DNA of 55,997 bases from Mycetocola sp. (GCF_025464835.1 NZ_JAODMP010000006.1:1-55997); one strand, 5' to 3'. Positions 8,438-17,451 are shown, numbered from the stretch's first letter. Numbers and translations: made by a program. Notes: generated from the sequence alone by a model not told the origin.

Positions 8438-9715
8438 ATGGCGCTGCCCTGGAAACTGCACGGTGACGGAAAGAACGTCGGCGCCCTCGAGGTGGTCGGC
8501 CCGGCCGAACGACTGACCTGGCCGCGGATGATCGGCCTCGGCGCCCAGCACGTCGTCGCCATGTTCGGTGCGACATTCCTGGTTCCCATCCTCACCGGCT
8601 TCCCGCCGTCGACGACGTTGCTGTTCTCCGGGCTTGGCACGCTGCTCTTCCTGCTGATCACGAAGAACCGGCTCCCCAGCTACCTGGGCTCCTCGTTCGC
8701 CTTCATCGCACCGATCACCGTGGCAACCACGGCCGAAGGCATGGGAAGCGCGCTGTTCGGCATCGTCATTGTCGGCATCCTTCTGGCGATCGTCGGCTTG
8801 CTCGTGCAGGTCACCGGCATCGGCTGGATCAACGCGCTCATGCCTCCTGTGGTCGCCGGCGCCATCGTCGCCCTGATCGGATTCAACCTCGGCCCTGCTG
8901 CCTGGAACAACTTTCAGACGGCGCCGCTCACCGCGACGATCACCCTCGGAGCCGTTGTCCTGGCATCCGTCCTGTTCCGCGGGATCCTGGGGAGGATGTC
9001 TATTCTCGTCGGCGTCGTCGTCGGTTATGTCGCCGCCGTGCTGCTCGGCGAAGTGAACTTCGACACCGTCGAGGCAGCGGCCTGGATCGGCTTGCCTGAG
9101 TTCAACAGCCCTGCGAACCCGTTCACGAACCCGGCGCTGTGGGCCGTGCTGCCCGCCTTCCTCCCGGTCGTCCTTGTGCTCATCGCCGAGAACGTGGGCC
9201 ACATCCGCGGAGTCGCCCAGATGGTCGACGACCAGTCGATCAACAAACTCACCGGCCGTGGGCTTTTCGCCGACGGCCTCGCCACCGTGATCGCCGGTTT
9301 TGGCGGCGGATCGGCGACGACCACGTACGGCGAGAACATCGGCGTGATGGCCGCCACCCGGGTGTACTCGACGGCTGCCTACTGGGTGGCGGGCATCGTC
9401 GCCATCCTTCTCGGCCTCTCCCCCAAGGTCGGTGCGGTGATCAACACCATCCCGGCCGGCGTCCTCGGCGGTGTCACCACGGCGCTGTACGGGCTGATCG
9501 GAATCATCGGCGTGAAGATCTGGCTCGACAACAAGGTCGATTTCTCCAAGCCGAAGAACCAGTTCACGGCGGCGACGGCACTCATCATCGGTATCGCGAA
9601 CTACACCGTGCAGTTCGGCGACGTGATCTTCAACGGCATCGCGCTCGGCACGATCGCGGCGATCGTCATCTACCACCTGATGAATGTGCTCGGGAGGGTT
9701 CGCGGCACCGATTGA
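8438..9715 (+). CDS. Uracil-xanthine permease family transporter (UraA-like, NCS2)
   Basis: 425 residues with about 12-14 membrane segments. LGAQHVVAMFGATFLVPIL near the N-terminus and ENVGHIRGVAQM in the middle are hallmarks of the UraA/RutG/PbuX branch. Uracil is the most probable substrate. ATG at 8438 was chosen because GGAAGAAG stands at proper spacing before it; an in-frame ATG at 8423 lacks a well-placed ribosome site. It is transcribed divergently from the AzgA-type permease and converges on the small membrane protein at 10011, across a duplicated spacer. Confidence 0.9.
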   Translation: MALPWKLHGDGKNVGALEVVGPAERLTWPRMIGLGAQHVVAMFGATFLVPILTGFPPSTTLLFSGLGTLLFLLITKNRLPSYLGSSFAFIAPITVATTAEGMGSALFGIVIVGILLAIVGLLVQVTGIGWINALMPPVVAGAIVALIGFNLGPAAWNNFQTAPLTATITLGAVVLASVLFRGILGRMSILVGVVVGYVAAVLLGEVNFDTVEAAAWIGLPEFNSPANPFTNPALWAVLPAFLPVVLVLIAENVGHIRGVAQMVDDQSINKLTGRGLFADGLATVIAGFGGGSATTTYGENIGVMAATRVYSTAAYWVAGIVAILLGLSPKVGAVINTIPAGVLGGVTTALYGLIGIIGVKIWLDNKVDFSKPKNQFTAATALIIGIANYTVQFGDVIFNGIALGTIAAIVIYHLMNVLGRVRGTD

Positions 9716-9727
9716 TCGCTCCTGCCG

Positions 9728-10008
9728 CCTGATCATCCGTTCCGGACGAGGGCACGCGGCGTTCCGGATGCTTCCGACCGGAACCGGTGAAACGGTGCGG
9801 AGTGGGTGGTCCGGGCCGGAGCCCGTGCATGCGCCACGAGCCGGCCGGGTACGGCGCAGTGCCACCCCGGTAGCGCGCCACTCGCTGGCGCCTGATCATC
9901 CGTTCCGGACGAGGGCCACCCGGCGTACCGGATGCTTCCGACCGGAACCGGTGAAATGGTGCGAGTGGGTGGTCAGCCTGAGCCGGTGCACGCGCCAGGG
10001 TCGGGTCG
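9728..10008. repeat. Imperfect tandem duplication (162-bp period) between convergent genes
   Basis: A block beginning GCCTGATCATCCGTTCCGG at 9728 recurs at 9890. About 115 bases of each copy align with few changes, including the inner palindrome ACCGG-AA-CCGGT, followed by a divergent filler in copy one. The stretch fills almost all of the 295 bases between the uraA-like and phosphate-transporter genes. I find no gene in it; it may also serve as a bidirectional terminator. Confidence 0.8.
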
Positions 10009-10010
10009 GC

Positions 10011-10349
10011 TCAGCCGCCGCCATGCAGGGCCGGGACGATGAGGTAGATCCCAAAGAGGATCGCAAGCCCGCAGATCGTGAAGCAGGAATAGGCGGCGAC
10101 CAGAGCGATACGCTTCTGAACCGGTGTGAGCGGGTTCTTGCGCCCGGCCTTCGCGGCCTTCTTCGCCGCCGACTTGATCTCTGCTGCGGTGAGCACCGTG
10201 ATGGCATCCGTGAACGTGGCAGGGATCACGACGGGCACTCGCCCTGCACGAACAAGCATCTTCAGGCCGAGGGAGTAGAACCCGACGACCACGACGGTGC
10301 CGGTGAGCGCCGCAACCAGGACGATGACGAAGCCCATCCAGTCGATCAC
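10011..10349 (-). CDS. Small membrane protein associated with the PiT transporter
   Basis: 112 residues. A hydrophobic segment spans about 7-30 and another about 83-107, with a Lys/Ala-rich cytoplasmic stretch (AAEIKSAAKKAAKAGRK) between them. Its start overlaps the stop of the phosphate transporter by 4 bases (ATGA), so translation is coupled. I do not recognise a named family. The context suggests an accessory subunit of the phosphate transporter, but nothing in the sequence proves it. Confidence 0.75.
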   Translation of the reverse strand: MIDWMGFVIVLVAALTGTVVVVGFYSLGLKMLVRAGRVPVVIPATFTDAITVLTAAEIKSAAKKAAKAGRKNPLTPVQKRIALVAAYSCFTICGLAILFGIYLIVPALHGGG

Positions 10350-11527
10350 TTGGCTACCTTCTTCGATTCGGGTTCCGGGGCGATGACGACCGCTTCACCG
10401 GACGCTGCCACGTCACTGACAACGTTGTGGTGCCCGACCTTGTCGCGGCGAGACCACAGGAAGATGAAAACGATCGTTCCGACGCCGACGACCGCATCGA
10501 GGATGACTCCCCACAGACCGAGGTGTGCGACGAGCGCCGCGATAGCCCCGACGACGCCCGCCGCCGGAAGGGTCAACAGCCAGCCGATGGCGATCCGGCC
10601 TGCCGTCTTCCAGCGCACGGTTGAGCCGCGGCGGCCGATACCGGAACCGATGACAGACCCGGACGCGACCTGCGTCGTGGAGAGGGCGAAACCGAGGTGG
10701 CTCGAGGCGAGGATGGTCGCGGCCGTGCTCGTCTCTGCAGCGAATCCCTGGGCAGGCTTCACGTCGGTGAGCCCTGTACCGAGGGTCCTGATGATGCGCC
10801 AGCCGCCCATGTATGTGCCGAGAGCGATGGCGACGGCACACACCACGATGACCCAGAACTGGACACCCTCGTCCGGTGATTGCAGATTCACCGAGATCAA
10901 CGCGAGGGTGATGACACCCATCGTCTTCTGCGCGTCGTTGGTTCCGTGCGCCAGGGCGACGAGAGACGACGAGAAAATCTGGCCGTAGCGGAAGCCGGAG
11001 CGGCCATCTGGCTTGCCGTCGTAACGCCGGGTGACCCTGTACGCGAGCTTCGTGGCGACGTAGGCGATCAGACCGGCCGTGAGCGGCGCGAGCACGGCGG
11101 GCAGGAGGACCTTGGACATCAGCACGCCGAGGTCGATAGCGCCGGTTCCGAAACCGACAAGCGCGGCCCCGATGAGCCCGCCGAAGAGGGCATGTGACGA
11201 GCTGGATGGCAGACCGAACAACCAGGTCAGCATGTTCCAGACGATGGCGCCGATCAGTCCGGCGAAGATCAGCTCCGGGGTGATCAACACCCCGCCGTCA
11301 CCCTCCCTGATGATCCCGCCTGAGATTGTCTTGGCGACTTCGGTCGACAGGAAAGCGCCGATGAGGTTCAGGATCGCTGCGAGACCCACGGCGACCTTGG
11401 GTTTGAGTGCGCCCGTCGCGATGGGGGTAGCCATCGCGTTCGCCGTGTCGTGGAATCCGTTGGTGAAGTCGAAGAAAAGAGCTAGTGCGATGACCAGCAC
11501 GATAATAAGGGTGATGTCCACCGGCAT
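10346..11527 (-). CDS. pit: Inorganic phosphate transporter, PiT family
   Basis: 393 residues, multi-pass. The N-terminal FDFTNGFHDTANAMATPIAT is the PiT signature, and the second half repeats it as SLVALAHGTNDAQKTMGVI, the inverted-repeat architecture of the family. Members import phosphate as a neutral metal-phosphate with protons. The C-terminus has a polar tail after the last helix. The gene leads a two-gene operon with the small membrane protein. A pair of 11-bp units resembling an actinobacterial PHO box lies 48-69 bases upstream. Confidence 0.92.
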   Translation of the reverse strand: MPVDITLIIVLVIALALFFDFTNGFHDTANAMATPIATGALKPKVAVGLAAILNLIGAFLSTEVAKTISGGIIREGDGGVLITPELIFAGLIGAIVWNMLTWLFGLPSSSSHALFGGLIGAALVGFGTGAIDLGVLMSKVLLPAVLAPLTAGLIAYVATKLAYRVTRRYDGKPDGRSGFRYGQIFSSSLVALAHGTNDAQKTMGVITLALISVNLQSPDEGVQFWVIVVCAVAIALGTYMGGWRIIRTLGTGLTDVKPAQGFAAETSTAATILASSHLGFALSTTQVASGSVIGSGIGRRGSTVRWKTAGRIAIGWLLTLPAAGVVGAIAALVAHLGLWGVILDAVVGVGTIVFIFLWSRRDKVGHHNVVSDVAASGEAVVIAPEPESKKVAK

Positions 11528-11574
11528 AGTTCTCTGAGTAGGGACTCCCCCGAGCGCACGCGCTCCCGGCGAAA

Positions 11575-11596
11575 ATTCACCGTGAGTTCATGAAAA
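11575..11596 (+). promoter_or_regulatory. Putative PHO box upstream of pit
   Basis: Two adjacent 11-base direct units, ATTCACCGTGA and GTTCATGAAAA, approximate the Streptomyces PhoP unit GTTCACCnnnn. The first unit matches closely and the second less well. The boxes read on the opposite strand to pit and start 48 bases from its ATG. Assigned from position and similarity only. Confidence 0.4.
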
Positions 11597-11649
11597 CGAG
11601 ATTGCCAGTTGCGTCGGCCGTAATGATGATTACACCCCTCGGTGCACGC

Positions 11650-12810
11650 GTCAACTTGAGAGAGTGCCTGAGGCCACGCCAGCGTCCCCCTCCGCCTCCG
11701 CCACCGCCACCACCACCACCGGAGAAGCCGCCTGGTCCTCGACAGGGGCCCGCTCAGCATCGGCCGGCCTCTGCAGCATCGCGATGCGATCCGCCTCGGC
11801 AAGCGCCAGGTACTCCCGCAGCCCGAGAAGATGATCCGGACCTCCGCACCCGCCGGAGGGAGTGCCTTCCGCGGGGTGACAGCGAGGAAGGTGCCGATCG
11901 CCGCGACCAGCGCGACGACGAAGAAGAGCGCCACCCAAGCATTGACGCCGTACAGGGTCGCTGCGGCGATGACCTCTCCGAGGAGGGCAACAAGCACGGC
12001 GATGGCGGCAGCGATCAACCAGCCGGCTGCAGGGACCCTTTCTTCACCCGGTAGCCCGCGTGGACGGATGCCAGCGGCGCGGCTGCCACGAGCACCTGCA
12101 CGTTCTTCGCCGGCGTGGTGTCCGTCGCGCTCAGGTTCTTCAGCACGGCCGGCCGCCTGTGCTGCCCGAACAGCGCGTCGAGCACCTCGAGGTCCGCCTC
12201 GGACGCACCGGCATCGGTCAGGAACCGGAGCCGGTCGAGCCATTTTCGGCACCGTGTATTCGGAACGACGATTCCGCGTCCCAGTGCGTGGCGGGTGTGC
12301 CGCCTGCGTGCGCCAAGCGCGGCGGGCAACGACAGGATGCCTGCCCCGGCCAATGCGCCGGGAACGCGGTGAACACCGGCCAGGTGGACGGAATCTCCGA
12401 GGTGACGAAAATTCGCTTCGCGATCGCGATGGCGACCGAGAAGGTCTCGCCTGCTTTCGGCCGGGTCACAGGTGCTCCGAACTCGGTGGCGCCGCCGACC
12501 GGCGTCTGGTGCAGCTCGCACTGCGTGGTCGATCCCTGCGGTCCGGCGTAATAGAGGCGGATTCGCCGGTGAGGGCACCGGGCAGCTCCTCGGGAACGAC
12601 GACGCGTATCTGTGCCTCGGCGAACGGTTGCTCCCCGCCCGTTCCAGGGGCGTCTCAGTAGAACTCGTCTGCGACGGTGTCGGCGAAGGCGCGAACCGCA
12701 TCCCTCTGCGTGTACTCGATCACGTAGGTCTGGATGCCTCGGACGTCGTCGTCCGAGCCGAGGACGAGCTGGAGGAAACCGTTTCCCGTCTCCGAGTCGT
12801 CAAAAAGGCC
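11650..12810 (-). pseudogene. Decayed DUF2207 domain membrane-protein gene
   Basis: Fragments of one DUF2207 protein follow each other in the right order but in different frames. The visible pieces are IQTYVIEYTQRDAV then ADTVADEFY; a TGA where the family has Trp (FYWD); YYAGPQGSTTQCELHQTPVG and KAGETFSVAIAI in a shifted frame; WLDRLRFLTDAG; the helices AAGWLIAAAIAVLVALLG; LREYLALAEADRIAMLQ in another frame; and the GFSGGGGGGG tail. The N-terminal signal and first domain are missing, cut at the aldo/keto reductase stop. A large part before the Gly-rich tail is deleted. At least one nonsense change, about four frameshifts and two deletions make function impossible. No intact gene lies in this interval. 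Confidence 0.88.
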
Positions 12811-12818
12811 TAGGAGCA

Positions 12819-13658
12819 CTACATTTCTTCGTGCGTCTCCGGGTTTCCGCCGAAGAGCCGGCCATCGGCGTGGCCGAGCGCCGTGATCGCGGCTATTTCC
12901 GCGGCCTCGAGTTCAACCGGCGGGATCTCGAAGTTCGAGCGCTGACGCTCGGGATCTGCTGACTTCGGGATCGGCACCACACCGCGCATCTGATGCCAGC
13001 GCAGCACGACCTGGCTGGCGCTGATCCCGTGCGCCGCCGCGATGTCACCGACAACGGGTTCCTGATAGGGGGCGGCCCGCTTGCCGAGCGGGCTCCACGC
13101 CTCCGTGATGATCCCGCGCTCCGCATGGAACGCAACGAGGGCCTCCTGCGGGAAGTACGGATGCAACTCCACCTGGTTCACGGCGGGCAGGACTCCCGTC
13201 TCTGCGTCGAGCCGTTCGATGAACTCAGGTGTGAAGTTGGATACCCCGATGGAACGCACCCTGGAGTCCTTCTGAAGCTGCACCATGGCTTTCCAGCTCT
13301 CGGTGTAACGGCCGACGCGGGGGTTGGGCCAGTGGATCAGGTAGAGGTCGATCACGTCGACCCCGAGGGCCGCGCATGATGCGTCGAACGAACGCAGCGT
13401 TTCGTCATAACCGTGGTCCCTGCCCGGCAGCTTCGTTGCCAGCGTGATCTCGCTGCGCGGGACATCGCTTCCGGCGATGGCGCGGCCGACGGCTTCCTCG
13501 TTCCGGTAGTTCACCGCCGTGTCGATCAGCCGGTAGCCGATGTCGAGGGCGTTGGCGACGGCATCCGTCGCTTCCTGTCCTTTCATCGGGTAGGTGCCGA
13601 AGCCGATCGCGGGGATCGACTGGCCGTCGTTGAGGGGGTAGGCGTGCGAAATGCTCAT
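12819..13658 (-). CDS. Aldo/keto reductase (2,5-diketo-D-gluconate reductase-like)
   Basis: 279 residues, the usual size for the AKR5-type branch, forming a TIM barrel. The catalytic tetrad is visible as Asp46, Tyr51 (LIDTAVNYRNE), Lys76 (ATKLPG) and His109 (LYLIHWP). IGVSNFTPEF and the C-terminal IPKS/R region that binds the NADPH phosphate are present. The physiological carbonyl substrate cannot be told from sequence. It is divergent from protease II with only 30 bases between the two start codons, so their promoters must overlap. Confidence 0.9.
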   Translation of the reverse strand: MSISHAYPLNDGQSIPAIGFGTYPMKGQEATDAVANALDIGYRLIDTAVNYRNEEAVGRAIAGSDVPRSEITLATKLPGRDHGYDETLRSFDASCAALGVDVIDLYLIHWPNPRVGRYTESWKAMVQLQKDSRVRSIGVSNFTPEFIERLDAETGVLPAVNQVELHPYFPQEALVAFHAERGIITEAWSPLGKRAAPYQEPVVGDIAAAHGISASQVVLRWHQMRGVVPIPKSADPERQRSNFEIPPVELEAAEIAAITALGHADGRLFGGNPETHEEM

Positions 13659-13688
13659 GGGTCGACCCTACGCCGGTAGCGTTGAAGC

Positions 13689-15806
13689 ATGTCTTCACTT
13701 CTTCCGCCGCGCGCGGCGACGCACCCGACCGAGCGCACCCACCACGGCGACCTGGTCATCGACAACTACGAGTGGTTGCGTGACAAGGAGAACGCCGCGG
13801 TAGTAGCGCATCTCCAGGCGGAGAACGCCTATACCGAGCAGCAGAACGCGCATCTGGCCGACCTCCGGGAGACGATCTTCGGCGAGATCAAGGGCAGAAC
13901 CCTCGAGACGGACCTCAGCGTGCCTGTCAGGGAGGGGAACTGGTGGTACTACGGCCGCAGCGTTGAGGGCAAGGAGTACGGCATCCATTGCCGCGCCCCG
14001 ATCACCGGCGAGGACGACTGGACTCCCCCGGTACTCGAACCCGGCGTCGATGTGCCCGGCGAACAGGTCATCCTCGACGGCAACGTCGAGGCTGACGGGC
14101 ACGACTTCTTCTCGCTCGGTTCGTTCGACGTCTCGCAGGACGGAGAACTCCTCGCCTGGGCTCTCGACACCGAGGGGGATGAACGGTTCACGCTGCGCGT
14201 CCGGAACCTGGTGACCGGCGAAGACCTCCCAGACGAAATCCAGAACACCTCACACGGAGCCGCGTTCTCCCCTGACGGTCGATTCGTGTTCTACACGACC
14301 GTGGATGAGTCCTGGCGACCGGACACACTCTGGCGGCACGAGGTCGGCACGCCGACGCGTTTCGACGTCGTTGTGCTCTCTGAACCCGACGAACGGTTCT
14401 GGGTCGGGGTCGGCGTGACCCGCAGCCGACGGTATATCCAGGTGGTCGTCTCGTCGAGCGTCACGAGCGAATGGCTGCTCATCGACGGGCACGACGCAAC
14501 GACCCAACCGCGCGTCGTGTGGCCGCGACGGGACGGGGTCGAATATTCCGTCGAGCACGCGGTGATCGACGGCGCAGACACGCTCCTGGTCCTGCACAAC
14601 GCCGACGCGCCCAATTTCGAGCTTGTGGCCGTATCCCCGGATGCCGTCGGCGACGGCCCAGCGGACGCCACCGTCGTGCGCGCCCACAGCGACGACGTGC
14701 GGCTGGAGGATGTGGAGGCTTTCGCCGGGCATCTGGTCTTCAGCTACCGACGCGAAGGGCTGTGCCGCCTCGGCATCGCCACACTCGAGGGCGTCTCGTC
14801 GCCGGCGGCGATCGATGTTCGTGAGGTCCGCTTCGAGGAACCCCTCTACACCGTCGGCGCATCGGCGAACCCGGAGTGGGCCCAGCCGACCGTCCGGCTG
14901 TCGTACGGTTCCCTCGTCACTCCGGCCACCGTGTACGACCTCGACGTGGCCAGCGGCGAACTCACCCAGCTCAAACAGCAGCCGGTTCTCGGCGGGTACT
15001 CGCCCGACGACTACGAGCAGGCCCGGGAATGGGCTACCGCGGATGACGGCACCCGAGTGCCCATTTCACTCGTCTGGAAACGAGGGGCCGAGCGGCCGGC
15101 ACCCCTCCTGCTGTACGGCTACGGTTCCTACGAGGCGAGCATGGACCCGGCCATGTCGATCGCCCGCCTCAGCGTGCTCGACCGCGGGGTCACGTTCGCG
15201 ATCGCGCACGTGCGCGGCGGCGGTGAACTGGGACGGGCGTGGTATGAGAACGGCAAGTCGCTCACCAAGAAGAACACGTTCACCGACTTCGTCGCGTGCG
15301 CGAGGCACCTTATCGACGCCGGCTACACGACGACGGATGCCCTCGTCGCCGAGGGCGGTAGCGCCGGCGGTCTGCTGATGGGAGCGGTCGCGAACCTCGC
15401 TCCCGAACTGTTCGCCGGGATCCTCGCCGAGGTTCCCTTCGTCGACCCCCTTACGAGCATCCTCGACCCGGACCTCCCGCTGACCGTGATCGAGTGGGAC
15501 GAGTGGGGCAACCCGCTCGAGAACGCCGCCGTCTACGAGTACATGAAGTCGTACTCCCCATACGAGAACGTGCGGGAAAACGTCAGGTACCCGCGCATCC
15601 TCGCCGTGACGAGCATCAACGACACCCGCGTGCTCTACGTCGAGCCCGCGAAATGGACGGCCAGGCTGCGCGAGGTCGGCGCCCCTGTCCAACTCAAGGT
15701 CGAGATGAACGCGGGGCACGGCGGCGTGAGCGGGCGGTACAACGCCTGGCGAGAGCGCGCATACGAGCTGGCGTGGGTGCTGGACGCGCTGAGACTGGCG
15801 ACGTAG
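13689..15806 (+). CDS. ptrB: Prolyl oligopeptidase family serine peptidase (oligopeptidase B, protease II)
   Basis: 705 residues. An N-terminal seven-bladed propeller (to about 410) restricts entry to peptides. The C-terminal alpha/beta-hydrolase domain holds the catalytic Ser in GGSAGG (about 560), Asp in SINDTRV (about 643) and His in AGHGG (about 677). IAHVRGGGELGRAWYENGK is typical of oligopeptidase B, which cuts peptides after Arg or Lys. There is no signal peptide, so it is cytoplasmic. The gene stands alone and converges on pfkA across a short repeat-bearing spacer. Confidence 0.93.
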   Translation: MSSLLPPRAATHPTERTHHGDLVIDNYEWLRDKENAAVVAHLQAENAYTEQQNAHLADLRETIFGEIKGRTLETDLSVPVREGNWWYYGRSVEGKEYGIHCRAPITGEDDWTPPVLEPGVDVPGEQVILDGNVEADGHDFFSLGSFDVSQDGELLAWALDTEGDERFTLRVRNLVTGEDLPDEIQNTSHGAAFSPDGRFVFYTTVDESWRPDTLWRHEVGTPTRFDVVVLSEPDERFWVGVGVTRSRRYIQVVVSSSVTSEWLLIDGHDATTQPRVVWPRRDGVEYSVEHAVIDGADTLLVLHNADAPNFELVAVSPDAVGDGPADATVVRAHSDDVRLEDVEAFAGHLVFSYRREGLCRLGIATLEGVSSPAAIDVREVRFEEPLYTVGASANPEWAQPTVRLSYGSLVTPATVYDLDVASGELTQLKQQPVLGGYSPDDYEQAREWATADDGTRVPISLVWKRGAERPAPLLLYGYGSYEASMDPAMSIARLSVLDRGVTFAIAHVRGGGELGRAWYENGKSLTKKNTFTDFVACARHLIDAGYTTTDALVAEGGSAGGLLMGAVANLAPELFAGILAEVPFVDPLTSILDPDLPLTVIEWDEWGNPLENAAVYEYMKSYSPYENVRENVRYPRILAVTSINDTRVLYVEPAKWTARLREVGAPVQLKVEMNAGHGGVSGRYNAWRERAYELAWVLDALRLAT

Positions 15807-15855
15807 ACCGCGCCGGACGGATGCGTCGCCGGGGGCGAGCCGACGCATCCGTTCG

Positions 15856-15972
15856 ACCGCGGGACCCTGCCCACGCAACCGTTCATCCGGCGCACATGAC
15901 GGGTTCCGCGCACCAAAATCCGCATCCGCGACGGACGAACCGCGGGACCCTACCCACGCAACCGTTCATCCG
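15856..15972. repeat. Two 34-bp direct repeats, 83-bp period, downstream of ptrB
   Basis: Copies at 15856-15889 and 15939-15972 differ at one base (CTGCCC versus CTACCC). The sequence starts ACCGCGGGACCC and ends GTTCATCCG. They lie in the 219-bp spacer between the convergent ptrB and pfkA genes, which holds no gene. Function unknown. Confidence 0.85.
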
Positions 15973-16025
15973 TCGAACATGCCGACCGAACGGCCCGGGA
16001 ACGGCCTCCGCTCACCACGTTTGCG

Positions 16026-17054
16026 TCAACCGAAGAGGATCGCGGCCTCGTCGTAGCGTTCCTGCGGAACGGTCTTCAGCCCGCCGAGGGCGTCCTCGAA
16101 CGGCACGTTGACGATGTCGGTTCCGCGCAGGGCGACCATGGTGCCCCACTCCTTCTTCATGACGGAGTCGATCGCTGCCATGCCGAGGCGGGTTGCGAGC
16201 ACGCGGTCGTATGCGCTTGGCACGCCTCCGCGCTGGAGGTGGCCGAGCACGGTGGCCCGGGATTCGATCCCGGTGCGCTCCTCGATGATCGGCGCGAGCA
16301 CGTCGGCGATGCCGCCGAGCCGTGGACGGTTGAACGCGTCAAGGCCCTTCTCGGAGTGTGCGCTCTCCATCGTGTCGAGGGTGAAGCCTTCAGAGACGAC
16401 GAGAACCGGTGCGCGACCACGGTCGCCGACGCTCTTCGCCCAGGCGCAGATCTGGTCGATCGACTGCGGCTGCTCGGGAATGAGGATCGCGTGGGCGCCG
16501 GCGGCCATGCCGGCGTGCAGGGCGATCCAGCCGACGTGGCGGCCCATCACCTCGACCACCATGCAGCGTCGATGAGACTCACCGGTGGTGCGCAGCCGGT
16601 CGATGGCTTCGGTAGCGATCTCGACAGCGGTGTCGAAGCCGAACGAGTAGTCCGTGGCATCGAGGTCGTTGTCGATGGTCTTCGGCACTCCGACGATCTT
16701 GAGGCCGGCATCCGTGAGCCGCTTCGCCGCGGCGAGCGTCCCCTCGCCACCGATGGCGATGAGTGCATTCAGGCCGAGCCGGTCCATCGTGGCCTGGATG
16801 TTGTCCGGCCCGCCGTGCGGTCCCTCGAACGGATTCGTGCGGCTCGTGCCGAGGACGGTCCCGCCCTGCTTGCCGAGGCCGCGCACGCTGTGCCGGTCAA
16901 GCGGCATCGTCAGTCCTTCGACGAGACCCTTCCAGCCGTCGCGGATACCCACGAACTCCTGGTTGTGGATCCGGGTGCCCTTGAGCACCGCACCACGGAT
17001 GACGGCATTGAGGCCGGGGCAGTCGCCGCCGCTGGTGAGCACACCAATTCTCAT
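16026..17054 (-). CDS. pfkA: 6-phosphofructokinase
   Basis: 342 residues, the usual size of actinobacterial group III PFKs. GVLTSGGDCPGLNAVIRG is at the N-terminus, GGEGT at about 101-105 and PKTIDND at about 121-127. The Gly at the position of E. coli Gly104 favours ATP as donor. The Lys in PKTIDND (Gly in E. coli) is the residue seen in pyrophosphate enzymes, a mix known from actinobacterial ATP enzymes. The start at 17054 (MRIGVLTSGGD) has GAGGAA just before it, and a longer frame upstream shows no family similarity. It catalyses the committed step of glycolysis in the cytoplasm. Confidence 0.93.
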   Translation of the reverse strand: MRIGVLTSGGDCPGLNAVIRGAVLKGTRIHNQEFVGIRDGWKGLVEGLTMPLDRHSVRGLGKQGGTVLGTSRTNPFEGPHGGPDNIQATMDRLGLNALIAIGGEGTLAAAKRLTDAGLKIVGVPKTIDNDLDATDYSFGFDTAVEIATEAIDRLRTTGESHRRCMVVEVMGRHVGWIALHAGMAAGAHAILIPEQPQSIDQICAWAKSVGDRGRAPVLVVSEGFTLDTMESAHSEKGLDAFNRPRLGGIADVLAPIIEERTGIESRATVLGHLQRGGVPSAYDRVLATRLGMAAIDSVMKKEWGTMVALRGTDIVNVPFEDALGGLKTVPQERYDEAAILFG

Positions 17055-17193
17055 AGGTTGATTCCTCGTACTGGAGCTGGGGGAATGAAAAGGGCAGCGA
17101 CGTTGCTGCATTGAGGATAGCGTGAGACGACACCCGTTCGCTGTGCGGCGGTTCCCACGCCCTGTCTCATCTCGACGAAAAGGTTCTTCCCCC

Positions 17194-17451
17194 ATGGATT
17201 TCATCCCCGCCGACGGCACGATCACGATGTTCTCGACCACCTGGTGCGGCTACTGCAGCCGCCTGAAGTCGCAACTCGACAAAGCGGGCATCGGGTACAC
17301 CGAGATCAACATCGAGGATGTCCCAGGTACGGCCGAGTACGTCGCCAGCGTCAACGGCGGCAACCAGACGGTGCCGACAGTCGTCTACCCCGACGGCACG
17401 ACGGCGACGAACCCGTCGCTGATCGCCGTGAAGGCCGCGCTCGGCGCCTGA
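17194..17451 (+). CDS. Mycoredoxin (glutaredoxin-like)
   Basis: 85 residues with a thioredoxin fold. The active site CGYC is at Cys18-Cys21 (STTWCGYCSRLK), and the cis-Pro loop QTVPTVVYPDG is at about 56-66. The size and C-terminal ATNPSLIAVKAAL fit Mrx1, which reduces mycothiol-mixed disulfides with mycothiol in actinobacteria. ATG at 17194 was chosen because the fold begins right after it. It is divergent from pfkA. Confidence 0.9.
   Translation: MDFIPADGTITMFSTTWCGYCSRLKSQLDKAGIGYTEINIEDVPGTAEYVASVNGGNQTVPTVVYPDGTTATNPSLIAVKAALGA

Noticed and set aside
7589-9865. 758-codon minus-strand frame spanning the permease junction
   Set aside because: Arg/Asp/His-rich translation antisense to the UraA-like gene and out of frame in the AzgA-like gene; a GC-rich shadow.
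11482-12252. 256-codon minus frame as an intact membrane protein
   Set aside because: Only its middle fits a protein family; the flanks belong to other frames of the broken DUF2207 gene.
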